From: Rhodohalobacter barkolensis
GTDB lineage: Bacteria; Bacteroidota; Rhodothermia; Balneolales; Balneolaceae
Assembly: GCF_002834295.1 (NCBI RefSeq)
Contig: NZ_PISP01000001.1
Span: 1,116,001-1,180,000, forward strand
DNA: 64,000 nt
Reading direction: 5' to 3'
The notes below the pieces were generated by a model that did not search any database, had not been told where the DNA came from, and saw nothing but the letters and a program-made list of their open reading frames with translations. Shown one piece after another: positions 55,343 through 64,000 of this stretch. Made by a program: the position numbers and the translations under genes. Numbering within the stretch: the stretch's first letter is position 1; each line of letters opens with the position of its first letter.

Positions 55343-56695
55343 TTGGCTACATCACCTACCGAAAACCGTGGAACATGGAACTCAAAATTTGGATTTATTC
55401 TGGCCGCTGCGGGATCGGCCGTTGGATTAGGTAATATCTGGCGGTTCCCAACGGAGGCCGCATCCAATGGAGGCGCCGCATTCCTAATTATTTATATTAT
55501 CTGTGTTGCACTCATTGGATTGCCTGTAATGATTGCCGAATTATCAATCGGCCGAAGTACTCAAAAGAATCCGGTTGGAGCATTTAGAGCATTAAGTAAC
55601 AACAAGTTTTTCCCATTGGTAGGTTTTTGGGGCGTACTGTGCGGGGTGATGATTCTAAGTTTTTACACCATAATTGCCGGTTGGACATTCAGTCACGTCT
55701 TTGTTGAAATTTTCACCTTCATGGGAATGGATGGCGCAGCCGGTTTACTGGCAGATTTTGGTAACGGTTATATCAATGCCATTTTCGCAATTCTATTTAT
55801 GGGACTTACCATTTTGATTATTCGTGGCGGTGTAAGTGAAGGCATTGAACGAGCGACTAAACTAATGATGCCGTTACTGGTACTCATCTTAGTCATAATG
55901 ACTTCTTACGTGATATTCCAGCCCGGCGCTACTGAAGGCCTCGAAGTCTACTTGAAGCCCGACTTTTCAATGATTACCGGAGAGCTGGTCTTAGCTGCTC
56001 TCGGTCAGGCTTTCTTCTCTCTCTCGCTCGGAATGGGGGCACTGATAACTTATGGTTCCTATCTCAGTAAAAAAGAGAACATCGTGGAAGCAGCTAGTTT
56101 TGTAACCCTGGCTGATGTAGGTATTGCATTTCTTGCAGGTCTTTTAATTATGCCTACCATCTTTCTTGCACAGGCGCAAGGGGTTGAAATTTATGACGGC
56201 TCGGGTAACTTTCTTGCGGGTCCTGCACTCATATTCCAGATTTTACCGGAACTGTTTGCTCAGATGGGTGGCTTTTTAGGTTTAACATTAGGTGTCTCTT
56301 TCTTCTTTCTTCTCAGTCTTGCTGCGTTGACCTCTACAATATCTCTGCTCGAGGTACCTACCTCCTACATTATTGACGAACATGGCATACGTCGCAAAAA
56401 AGCAGCGCTATACGTTGGATTAAGTGTCTTGGTTATCTCCATCATAATTTCGTTTAACACGGGTTTGATTGATGTTGTAGACTATGTATTTAGCGTGATT
56501 GGTCTGCCTTTGGGTGGCTTGCTGATTTGTATTTTTATTGGATATTTCTGGAAAACAAAGAGCGCAGTAGATGAGATGAAGCATGGGTTTAAAGACATTC
56601 GCGATTCATGGTTTACATCTCTGTGGTCTATATTTATTAAATTTGTTTGCCCAATAATCATCATTATTATTTTGGCTCAATCCTTATTTGGATAA
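55343..56695 (+). CDS. Neurotransmitter:sodium symporter (NSS) family transporter
   Basis: The 450-aa product begins with WNSKFGFILAAAGSAVGLGN and IWRFPTEAASNGGAAF, the TM1 Na+/substrate-binding signature of the LeuT/NSS family. It has about 11-12 membrane segments and the FFSLSLGMGALITYGSYL motif of TM6. Family members import amino acids with sodium. The start is TTG; no better ATG lies in frame nearby. It is 53 bases after the GH13 gene. Confidence 0.92.
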   Translation: MATSPTENRGTWNSKFGFILAAAGSAVGLGNIWRFPTEAASNGGAAFLIIYIICVALIGLPVMIAELSIGRSTQKNPVGAFRALSNNKFFPLVGFWGVLCGVMILSFYTIIAGWTFSHVFVEIFTFMGMDGAAGLLADFGNGYINAIFAILFMGLTILIIRGGVSEGIERATKLMMPLLVLILVIMTSYVIFQPGATEGLEVYLKPDFSMITGELVLAALGQAFFSLSLGMGALITYGSYLSKKENIVEAASFVTLADVGIAFLAGLLIMPTIFLAQAQGVEIYDGSGNFLAGPALIFQILPELFAQMGGFLGLTLGVSFFFLLSLAALTSTISLLEVPTSYIIDEHGIRRKKAALYVGLSVLVISIIISFNTGLIDVVDYVFSVIGLPLGGLLICIFIGYFWKTKSAVDEMKHGFKDIRDSWFTSLWSIFIKFVCPIIIIIILAQSLFG

Positions 56696-56789
56696 TCATA
56701 GCATCTAAATTGGATTTCTTTACTGCAGTAAGTTGTTATCGAGTATTACCTGCTGTATTTTTGAGTCTTAATTTGAACTAACTGATAGC

Positions 56790-57365
56790 ATGGGAAAAGT
56801 AAGTACATCCGATTTCCGTCCCGGAATGAATATTTTGTTGGACGGTGAAATTTACACGATTGTTGATTTTCAGCACGTAAAGCCCGGTAAAGGTGGTGCA
56901 TTTGTACGTACCAAATTAAAAGGTGTTGAAAACGAAAAGAATATCGATAAAACCTTTCGGTCCGGAGAATCTGTTGAGTCGATCCGGGTTGAAAAACATC
57001 CATATCAATTTCTCTATGCTGAGGGAGATATGTTCTTCTTTATGCATCAGGAAACGTATGAACAAATACCACTTGAACGTAAAAAAGTTGAAAACGCCTC
57101 ATTCATTACAGATGGGCAAATCTGCACGCTGTCTATCGACGTAGATAACGACCAGGTTCTCTTTGCTGAACCACCGGACCAAATTGAAGCAGAAGTTGAG
57201 GATACAGATCCCGGTGTTCGTGGAGATACTGCACAGGGCGGCAGTAAACCCGCTACTATTTCCGGTGGCGCCGTGGTTCAGGTTCCACTTTTCATCAATA
57301 AAGGTGATCTGATTCGTGTGGATACACGAACCGGAGAATATCTTGAAAGAGCTAAATCAAAATAA
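56790..57365 (+). CDS. efp: Translation elongation factor P
   Basis: EF-P relieves ribosome stalling at proline runs. The 191-aa product has the three-domain layout, with the modifiable tip loop KPGKGGAFVR (Lys in the position modified in lysine-type EF-P, about residue 34). Domains II-III end in GDLIRVDTRTGEYLERAK. No modification enzyme gene (epmA, epmB or earP) is in the window. It is followed closely by accB and accC. Confidence 0.95.
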   Translation: MGKVSTSDFRPGMNILLDGEIYTIVDFQHVKPGKGGAFVRTKLKGVENEKNIDKTFRSGESVESIRVEKHPYQFLYAEGDMFFFMHQETYEQIPLERKKVENASFITDGQICTLSIDVDNDQVLFAEPPDQIEAEVEDTDPGVRGDTAQGGSKPATISGGAVVQVPLFINKGDLIRVDTRTGEYLERAKSK

Positions 57366-57374
57366 ATATTTATT

Positions 57375-57857
57375 ATGGACTTAAAATTAGTAAAAAACCT
57401 GCTTGACCTCATCTCAAAAACTGAACTTAACGAAGTTTCAATTGAAGAGGGAGATTTTAAACTGAAGGTTAAAAAACAATCAGACGCTCCGGCACAGGCT
57501 GCTCCGATGCAGTTTCAGATGCCGGCTCAACAGGCACCTGCACAACCTGCTCAACCGGCAGCCGCAGCAGCTCCTGCAGATACTGGCTCAGCCGAGAAAA
57601 AAGAGTCTCAGCCTGACGGAGAAACCGTAAAATCTCCGATCGTCGGTACCTTTTATGAATCTCCCTCCCCCGATTCTGATCCATTCGTGAAAGTTGGAGA
57701 CACGGTTCAAAAAGGCGATACCCTCTGTATTGTAGAAGCCATGAAAATAATGAATGAGATTGAAGCTGAATTCTCAGGTACTGTTCAAAAACTACTTGTA
57801 GAAGATGGTCAGCCAGTTGAGTACGACCAACCTCTGTTCATTATCAAAAAAGCTTAA
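57375..57857 (+). CDS. accB: Biotin carboxyl carrier protein of acetyl-CoA carboxylase
   Basis: AccB carries biotin on Lys124 in [10 protein letters not shown], the canonical E-A-M-K-M-like site. The 160-aa product has an N-terminal helical segment, an Ala/Pro/Gln-rich linker (about 40-78) and the biotinyl domain (about 83-160). It starts 9 bases after efp and 9 bases before accC, so the three genes are probably co-transcribed. Confidence 0.96.
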   Translation: MDLKLVKNLLDLISKTELNEVSIEEGDFKLKVKKQSDAPAQAAPMQFQMPAQQAPAQPAQPAAAAAPADTGSAEKKESQPDGETVKSPIVGTFYESPSPDSDPFVKVGDTVQKGDTLCIVEAMKIMNEIEAEFSGTVQKLLVEDGQPVEYDQPLFIIKKA

Positions 57858-57866
57858 TCAGACGGT

Positions 57867-59210
57867 ATGTTTAAAAAGATTTTAATAGCCAATCGTGGCG
57901 AAATTGCACTTCGTATTATTCGAACCTGTAAAGAGATGGGAATTAAAACCGTTGCTGTCTACTCTACTGCAGATCAGAATAGTCTGCACGTAAAGTTCGC
58001 AGACGAAGCGGTTTGCATAGGCCCGCCTCCCGGGCGCGACAGCTACCTCAAAATTCCAAGTATCCTTGCTGCAGCCGAGATTACCAACGCAGAAGCAATT
58101 CATCCCGGTTATGGATTTTTAGCCGAAAATGCCGAGTTCAGTCGTATTTGCCAGGAGCACGATCTTAAATTTATTGGTCCTTCTCCCGAAATGATTGAAC
58201 AGATGGGCGATAAAGCAACCGCTAAAGCAACAATGATTAAAAACAATGTTCCTGTTGTTCCCGGATCAGAAGGCATTGTTACCTCGATTGAAGAAGGGAA
58301 AAAGATTGCCAAGAATATCGGGTTCCCGGTTATTATTAAAGCGAGTGCCGGAGGCGGCGGCCGCGGAATGCGGGTGGTTCAAAGCGAAGATAAGTTTGAA
58401 CATGCTTTTAAAACATGCCGGAATGAAGCGGAATCTGCTTTCAACAATCCCGCTGTCTATATCGAGAAATTTGTAGTAAACCCACGCCATATTGAAATTC
58501 AGATTATGGGTGATCAGCACGGCAATGTAAAGCATCTCGGAGAACGGGAGTGTTCACTACAGCGACGCCATCAGAAAATTCTGGAAGAGGCCCCCTCTCC
58601 TGTTATGACACCTGAAGTTCGTGAGAAGATGGGTCAGGCAGCTGTAAATGCAGGTAAAGCTATCGACTATGAAGGAGCCGGAACCGTTGAGTTTATTGTC
58701 GACAAAGACCTCAACTTCTATTTCATGGAGATGAATACCCGGATCCAGGTCGAACACCCGGTGACGGAAGAAATTACTTGGTGTGATTTGGTTGAGCAAC
58801 AGATACGTGTAGCTGCTGGAGAAGAAATTGAGATGAAACCGCTGAAAATGCGTGGACACGCCATTGAGTGCCGTATCAACGCAGAAGATCCGGAACACAA
58901 TTTTCGTCCAACTGCCGGTGAGATTACATCATTCAACGTTCCCGGCGGACACAGTGTACGGGTTGATACTCACGCGTATGCAGGATATAGAATTCCACCC
59001 AACTACGATTCAATGATCGCAAAATTGATTGTGAGTGCCCCAACACGTCCTGAAGCCATCAAACGTATGAAGCGCGCACTACAGGAGTTTGTTGTTGAAG
59101 GTGTAAAAACTACGATACCATATCACCTGCAGTTGATGGATGATCCAAACTTTCAATCCGGGGATTTCAATACTCAATATTTGGAGCAACATTTTAAATT
59201 CAAACCATAA
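57867..59210 (+). CDS. accC: Biotin carboxylase subunit of acetyl-CoA carboxylase
   Basis: AccC carboxylates the biotin on AccB using ATP and bicarbonate. The 447-aa product has [16 protein letters not shown] at the start and the ATP-grasp glycine loop [12 protein letters not shown]. It also has the [20 protein letters not shown] segment and the active-site [18 protein letters not shown]. Length and motifs are standard. Confidence 0.97.
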   Translation: MFKKILIANRGEIALRIIRTCKEMGIKTVAVYSTADQNSLHVKFADEAVCIGPPPGRDSYLKIPSILAAAEITNAEAIHPGYGFLAENAEFSRICQEHDLKFIGPSPEMIEQMGDKATAKATMIKNNVPVVPGSEGIVTSIEEGKKIAKNIGFPVIIKASAGGGGRGMRVVQSEDKFEHAFKTCRNEAESAFNNPAVYIEKFVVNPRHIEIQIMGDQHGNVKHLGERECSLQRRHQKILEEAPSPVMTPEVREKMGQAAVNAGKAIDYEGAGTVEFIVDKDLNFYFMEMNTRIQVEHPVTEEITWCDLVEQQIRVAAGEEIEMKPLKMRGHAIECRINAEDPEHNFRPTAGEITSFNVPGGHSVRVDTHAYAGYRIPPNYDSMIAKLIVSAPTRPEAIKRMKRALQEFVVEGVKTTIPYHLQLMDDPNFQSGDFNTQYLEQHFKFKP

Positions 59211-59231
59211 AAAAACTAATCATCAATCCAT

Positions 59232-59612
59232 ATGAACACTCCTAATGATCTAAAATACACGAAGGAACACGAGTGGGTACGTGATAACGGTGACGGAACC
59301 GTAACGATTGGAATTACTGATTTTGCACAGGGTGAGCTCGGTGACATTGTCTTTGTTGAATTGGAACCGGAAGGTTCTGAGTTTGATCAGGATGAAGTTC
59401 TGGGTACCGTAGAGGCTGTTAAAACTGTTTCAGAGCTTTTTTCTCCCGTTTCAGGTGAAGTAACAGAGATTAATGAAGCACTTGAAGATGATCCTGAACT
59501 TGTTAACAGCGATCCCTATGGTGACGGATGGATGGTAAAGTTAAAACTATCTGATGCCTCTGAACTGGATGATCTCCTTTCAGCTGACGACTACAAACAA
59601 TTGATAGACTAA
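59232..59612 (+). CDS. gcvH: Glycine cleavage system H protein
   Basis: GcvH carries a lipoyl group that shuttles the aminomethyl intermediate of glycine cleavage. The lipoylated lysine is Lys64 in GTVEAVKTVSEL. The 126-aa length is normal. It lies between accC and guaA with 21-base gaps on each side. The gcvP and gcvT genes are not in the window. Confidence 0.96.
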   Translation: MNTPNDLKYTKEHEWVRDNGDGTVTIGITDFAQGELGDIVFVELEPEGSEFDQDEVLGTVEAVKTVSELFSPVSGEVTEINEALEDDPELVNSDPYGDGWMVKLKLSDASELDDLLSADDYKQLID

Positions 59613-59633
59613 ATTCACTTCAACTATTTTAAA

Positions 59634-61184
59634 ATGCATACTCATCACGATGAGTGGATCCTCATCCTTGATTTTGGTTCACAGTATACTCAGCTAATTG
59701 CAAGACGATTACGTGAACTTAATGTCTACTGTGAAATACACCCTTTCAACGCTCCCAAAAAGGACTTTGAAGAGCACCCTCCCAAAGGTATCATACTCTC
59801 CGGAGGCCCAAAAAGTGTCTACGATGAGGATGCACCGGTACTAAATCTAAACTATTTCGATTTTGATGTACCGGTTCTGGGAGTTTGCTATGGATTGCAA
59901 TCGCTGGCCCATGCCATTTCTCCCGATAGTGTTGAAAAAGCTGAAAAACGTGAATTTGGGCGGGCGGAACTTCTGATTGATGACCATTCAGATCTTTTCA
60001 GAGGTATTGATGATGGTTCTATAGTTTGGATGAGTCATGGCGATCACATCAAAAAACTTCCCGATACCTATGAAGTTATTGCACACACTAAAAATGCTCC
60101 TGTAGCCGCGGTTAAGCATAAAAATAAGCCCATTTTTGGTGTTCAATTTCACCCGGAAGTAGTTCATACGGAAGACGGAGCCGCCATACTGAAAAATTTC
60201 ATAATCAATATTGCGGGATGTACCGGTGACTGGACTGCGGCATCATTTATTGAAACTGAAATCAAAGCTATCCGAGAAAAAGTTGGCAAAGACAAAGTTA
60301 TCTGCGGTCTGTCCGGTGGAGTTGACTCTACAGTTGTTGCCACCTTGATTCACGAAGCCATTGGCGACCAGCTGCTCTGTATTTTTGTTGATAATGGGCT
60401 GTTGAGAAAAAATGAGTACGAAAATGTACTGCAAACCTATAAAGATCATCTCCATCTGCCCGTAAAGGGTATCGATGCTTCAGATCTATTTCTGGATAAC
60501 CTGAAAGGGGTATCTGATCCTGAAGAAAAGAGAAAAATTATAGGAAATACGTTCATTGACGTTTTCGATAAAGCCATTGAGAACGAAAAGGAGTATAAGT
60601 ATTTGGCACAGGGCACCCTCTACCCTGATGTTATTGAAAGTGTGTCCTTTAAAGGTCCGTCAGCAACTATTAAATCTCACCATAATGTTGGCGGTTTACC
60701 GGAAAAAATGAATCTCGACCTGATTGAACCGGTTAGTGAACTGTTCAAAGATGAAGTCCGAAATGTGGGTCGAGAATTGGGAATTCCCGAGAAATTTATA
60801 GGTCGACACCCTTTCCCGGGACCCGGAATGGGAATTCGTGTATTGGGTGAACTCACAAGGGAAAAATTGAACCTTCTTCGGGAAGCCGACGATATTTTTA
60901 TTCAATCTCTGTGGGATCATGAACTCTATCATGAAGTATGGCAGGCTCTGGCTGTACTTCTGCCTGTACAGTCAGTTGGTGTTATGGGCGATGAAAGAAC
61001 CTACGAATATGCAGTAGCTTTGCGGGCTGTAACCAGCCTTGATGGCATGACTGCCGACTGGGCACACCTCCCCTATGAATTTCTTGCAGAAGTAAGCAAC
61101 CGTATTATCAATGAGGTAAGAGGAGTTAATCGTGTGGTCTACGACGTTAGTTCAAAACCTCCTGCCACAATTGAATGGGAATAG
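59634..61184 (+). CDS. guaA: GMP synthase (glutamine-hydrolysing)
   Basis: GuaA aminates XMP to GMP. The 516-aa product has the class I glutaminase nucleophile Cys85 in GVCYGLQSL with the His-Glu pair in VQFHPEVVH. The ATP pyrophosphatase P-loop is [12 protein letters not shown], and the dimerisation domain ends in the standard IEWE. All features are typical. Confidence 0.97.
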   Translation: MHTHHDEWILILDFGSQYTQLIARRLRELNVYCEIHPFNAPKKDFEEHPPKGIILSGGPKSVYDEDAPVLNLNYFDFDVPVLGVCYGLQSLAHAISPDSVEKAEKREFGRAELLIDDHSDLFRGIDDGSIVWMSHGDHIKKLPDTYEVIAHTKNAPVAAVKHKNKPIFGVQFHPEVVHTEDGAAILKNFIINIAGCTGDWTAASFIETEIKAIREKVGKDKVICGLSGGVDSTVVATLIHEAIGDQLLCIFVDNGLLRKNEYENVLQTYKDHLHLPVKGIDASDLFLDNLKGVSDPEEKRKIIGNTFIDVFDKAIENEKEYKYLAQGTLYPDVIESVSFKGPSATIKSHHNVGGLPEKMNLDLIEPVSELFKDEVRNVGRELGIPEKFIGRHPFPGPGMGIRVLGELTREKLNLLREADDIFIQSLWDHELYHEVWQALAVLLPVQSVGVMGDERTYEYAVALRAVTSLDGMTADWAHLPYEFLAEVSNRIINEVRGVNRVVYDVSSKPPATIEWE

Positions 61185-61250
61185 ACAGGAACTTTTTACT
61201 TCTAATTCAATTTATTTCAGTGACTTTAACTTGTTTGATTCTTTACTGAT

Positions 61251-62984
61251 ATGAAAAAATTTCTACTCTTTCTGGCCATTCTTTTTCTACAATTTGAACT
61301 TACTTCGGCACAATCTTTTCGAGATGGTGTACAACTTTATGAAAGTGAACAGTACGAAGAAGCGATAGAGATATTCAGTGAGTTGGATACAGAAGAAGCA
61401 CTTCTTTTTATTGGCAAGAGCTATCTTGCTTTGGGGAATTACCCACTTTCAGTTGATTATCTAAACCGGGCGCAGGAAAGTAACCGGGCTTCTATCAGTC
61501 AGGAAGCGCAATACACCAAAGCTGTAATTCATTTTCGAACAAAGAATTTTTCTGAAAGCCTCAATACATTAGGGCAACTGATTGAAAGTGATAATCGAAC
61601 CGGTATCCAGGTTGATGCAAGGAGATTTTATAATCAAATCATTCGATATTTAGATATAAGGGAGCGTTTTGTAGCAATGCAGAATGCTGAAAGGCCCTCT
61701 CTTCGTTTAGATATAGCCCAAAATTCTAAAAGACAGTTAGATCCTCCCCTGTTTCGTTCTCTGGTGAATGAGCTTATACGGCTTGAACCCAATTCCACAC
61801 TGCATGGAGAACTTCTTGAAACCTTAGAGATGGATCAAGAAAATTCAGACTCTACATTTCAGTATCCAAGTCCTCCGGAAGGCACAGTTTATCACATAGG
61901 CGTTGTACTGCCAACATTTGATGAAGATGATCCCGATTTTACCATTCCTAGAAATCTCTATTATGGAATAATGCTGGCTGCAGATGAATTCAACAGTCGC
62001 AATAACGATAAAAAAGTAGAGCTTATCTTTAAGAATTCTGCAGAAAATGCAGACACCACAGCAATGGCTGTTACTGAGCTTACCTGGGCTCATCATGCAG
62101 ATGCCGTAATTGGCCCCCTCTTTTCTGAACCGGCCAAACAGATGGCCCGGCTGTCAGAAGAGTACCAAATTCCGATGTTAGCACCACTGGCAAATTCAGA
62201 TGAACTCAGTCTGGATTATAACTATACCTTTCAAATCAATCCCACTTTTGAAGTTCACGGTATAAATATGGCCCGATATGCCGTTCAGGAGCTTGGACTT
62301 GACACATTAGCCGTTATCACTGAAGCCGAGTCTTTAGGCCGTCAGTCAGCACTTGCATTCCGAAAGGAAGCCGAACGACTTGGAGCATATATCTCCTACT
62401 TCTTTGAAGATGATTTTGCATCCATCGGCTACGATATGAGTGAGTACACCGAAGTATTTACTCCCGACGAGGCATTGATCGACTCATTAGGACTTGTGCC
62501 TACAGAAGCAATTTTCGCCCCATTTACAGGACAAGCTTCATCAACTATGGCCAGTCTTTTAATGAATGACCTTGAAGCCATGGGGAGTCGACAAATAATT
62601 CTGGGATCAGAAGAGTGGCAAGATGCTGACCTTTCCGCTTATCAGGAACGAACTTTTGAAATTTATCACACCCGTGCAAGTGGATCTGCAGCCGATTCAT
62701 CAACAGTTGCCTACTTTGAAGAGGATTTTGAAACTCGGTTTGGCACAGCGCCGGACAGATTTGCAAGTATTGGATATGATACGGCAACTTTCCTTTTTCA
62801 AAGCCTCGAAACAGCAGGTAATCCCAGCTATTTAGGTCGTGTATTAAGAAGTAAACAGCCCTACAACGGGTTGGCGCTTAAAATCCATTTTGATGGAAAC
62901 CGTATAAATCAAATGCTATATATCCGACCTTTAACGCCACGTGCTGAAGAGAGATTCAATGGCAATGAAAATGCTGATAACTGA
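61251..62984 (+). CDS. TPR plus type I periplasmic-binding-fold protein (LpoA-like layout)
   Basis: The 577-aa product has a signal peptide (about 1-20, ending TSAQ). N-terminal TPR-like helices follow (about 22-200, with EQYEEAIEIFSELDTEEALLF and NYPLSVDYLNRAQES). The C-terminal half (about 215-560) resembles ABC-type amino acid substrate-binding proteins: GVVLPTFDEDD, then ADAVIGPLFSEPAKQM and the FASIGYDTATFL helix. TPR plus binding-protein fold is the layout of LpoA, the outer-membrane activator of PBP1A. No lipobox is visible, so it would be soluble and periplasmic. The convergent neighbour is mltG. Confidence 0.7.
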   Translation: MKKFLLFLAILFLQFELTSAQSFRDGVQLYESEQYEEAIEIFSELDTEEALLFIGKSYLALGNYPLSVDYLNRAQESNRASISQEAQYTKAVIHFRTKNFSESLNTLGQLIESDNRTGIQVDARRFYNQIIRYLDIRERFVAMQNAERPSLRLDIAQNSKRQLDPPLFRSLVNELIRLEPNSTLHGELLETLEMDQENSDSTFQYPSPPEGTVYHIGVVLPTFDEDDPDFTIPRNLYYGIMLAADEFNSRNNDKKVELIFKNSAENADTTAMAVTELTWAHHADAVIGPLFSEPAKQMARLSEEYQIPMLAPLANSDELSLDYNYTFQINPTFEVHGINMARYAVQELGLDTLAVITEAESLGRQSALAFRKEAERLGAYISYFFEDDFASIGYDMSEYTEVFTPDEALIDSLGLVPTEAIFAPFTGQASSTMASLLMNDLEAMGSRQIILGSEEWQDADLSAYQERTFEIYHTRASGSAADSSTVAYFEEDFETRFGTAPDRFASIGYDTATFLFQSLETAGNPSYLGRVLRSKQPYNGLALKIHFDGNRINQMLYIRPLTPRAEERFNGNENADN

Positions 62985-63086
62985 TTCGGATTAAAACCAC
63001 ACATTCTTAAAGAGTGACTATCGGGAATATTTACCACCTGGAATTAATTCAACTGATCTGCTTCTATCAAGAAAAGAGTATTAAAA

Positions 63087-64000
63087 CTATTCTCTGTTTT
63101 GAGACTCCAGCCGTTCGCGCTCATCACGTAATCGATACTGTTCTCTAATCCATCTCCTCCACTCTGCACTAGCCTGCTGATGCTCTTCAAATGTACGCGT
63201 AAAACGGTGTGAACCGTCCGGAGCAGCAACCATAAAGAGAAAATCATGTTCCTCCGGCTGAATAACGGATCTTATTGAAGCTTCATCAGGATTGGTAATG
63301 GGACCAGGCGGTAATCCCGCATTGATGTATGTATTGTACGGGTGATCAATCCGATAATCTTCAAATAACAAGCGCCTTCGTTCACCCAAGGCATAAATCA
63401 CAGTGGGATCGGCCTGAAGTCGCATATTTCTATTGAGTCGATTCAGATAGAGTCCTGCAATTCTGGGTTTCTCATCAGCGACCTTGGCCTCCATCTCTAC
63501 AATAGAAGCAAGAGTTACAATTTCACTGATCGAGTATCTGCTTTCCCCGATTTCATCCTGATATCTGTTTGATATCATACTTTCAAATTCACTATAAATC
63601 CTCCTAACCGCATTTTCAGGCGCTGCTGTCCAGTAAATCTGATAGGTATTCGGCAACATTCTAGAAAACAGCTCATCACCGGTTAATCCATATTCTTCTG
63701 CAATCTGTGAACTATCTGAAAACAGCTCCAAAAATTGTTCAGAATCTGCCTTTAACTGTACTCCAAGTGTTAAGGCTAATCTCTCGGGATCACTTCCGGA
63801 TAGTACGGTCACTGATGCCGGATCCTGAATACCTTTGGCCATATTCGACAAGAACTCTTCATATGAATGCGCTCCATCAACCCTGTAGAGACCGGTTCTA
63901 AAATTTCTCCAGCCTAATACCCTGCCGGCCCACTTCAGCTCATCACTATCTAAATTTACACCCAGATTATCCATCATCAAAGCCAGATCATCCAACCCGG
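63087..64000 (-). CDS. mltG: Endolytic peptidoglycan transglycosylase MltG, partial (5' end missing)
   Basis: MltG cleaves nascent glycan strands and ends their elongation. The visible part shows the YceG core: the catalytic glutamate in SIVEMEAKVADE, LYLNRLNRNMRLQADPTV, the YNTYINAGLPPGPITNP motif, and the C-terminal DFLFMVAAPDGSHRFTRT. The reading frame runs off the window at 64000 without a credible start (a TTG at 63995 is internal). The N-terminal membrane segment therefore lies outside. The C-terminal 30 residues are highly charged. Confidence 0.93.
   Translation of the reverse strand, partial: GLDDLALMMDNLGVNLDSDELKWAGRVLGWRNFRTGLYRVDGAHSYEEFLSNMAKGIQDPASVTVLSGSDPERLALTLGVQLKADSEQFLELFSDSSQIAEEYGLTGDELFSRMLPNTYQIYWTAAPENAVRRIYSEFESMISNRYQDEIGESRYSISEIVTLASIVEMEAKVADEKPRIAGLYLNRLNRNMRLQADPTVIYALGERRRLLFEDYRIDHPYNTYINAGLPPGPITNPDEASIRSVIQPEEHDFLFMVAAPDGSHRFTRTFEEHQQASAEWRRWIREQYRLRDERERLESQNRE

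Noticed and set aside
1-64000. tRNA and rRNA genes in the intergenic gaps.
   Set aside because: No cloverleaf with TTCRA-type arm or rRNA stretch was recognised by eye in any of the larger gaps.

Overview
The window reads as chromosomal DNA of a Bacteroidota-type (FCB group) bacterium, most likely a member of Balneolota (Gracilimonas/Rhodohalobacter-like). The assignment is inferred from modest GC, a C-terminal type IX secretion (T9SS) sorting domain of the NPFNPTT kind, a SUF cluster that includes a DUF2480 gene, a large reg_prop/Y_Y_Y sensor kinase, and many genes without Shine-Dalgarno sites. I see no tRNA, rRNA, CRISPR array, transposase or phage gene.

Layout. 0-7.3 kb: 3' end of glyA, then tatC, an FKBP-like lipoprotein, alr, a CrtI-like oxidoreductase, sppA and a metallo-beta-lactamase-fold hydrolase. 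7.3-18.6 kb: an accessory block with all five genes on the minus strand, bounded on both sides by same-orientation copies of a structured non-coding repeat. In transcription order it carries a protein with weak sigma-factor resemblance, a protein with weak anti-sigma resemblance, a one-pass membrane protein with a cytoplasmic Lon-type (S16) Ser-Lys protease domain and an extracytoplasmic domain, a 1665-aa T9SS-secreted metzincin, and an InlB-repeat lipoprotein. This is my best candidate for an undescribed system. 18.7-26.4 kb: rho, folC, a class IV aminotransferase, a thioredoxin-fold protein without its cysteines, and a sugar-type MFS transporter with a secreted alpha-amylase behind a LacI/cre-like operator. 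26.4-35.2 kb: a large sensor histidine kinase, an ECF sigma/anti-sigma operon flanked by two Spy-like proteins, and a CrtI-like oxidoreductase overlapping an iron-type ABC permease.

35.2-42 kb: the SUF iron-sulfur cluster operon (sufB-sufC-sufD-sufS-nfu-sufA-DUF2480 in transcription order), interrupted by hairpin repeats. 42-50.3 kb: a long minus-strand run of greA, ugd, uxs (UDP-xylose synthesis), a NUDIX hydrolase, an outer-membrane barrel, a lipoprotein with a catalytically dead caspase-like domain, a DMT transporter and pta. 50.4-64 kb: a plus-strand run of trmH-like, metG, a GH13 debranching enzyme, an NSS transporter, efp, accB-accC, gcvH, guaA and an LpoA-like lipid-free TPR/periplasmic-binding protein, then the 5'-truncated mltG on the minus strand at the window edge.

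Most of the window is housekeeping. The unusual material is the repeat-bounded sigma-like/anti-sigma-like/Lon-like/metzincin block, the repeat itself, and three family members that have lost catalytic residues or partners (the TlpA-like protein, the pseudo-caspase, and the orphan ABC permease).
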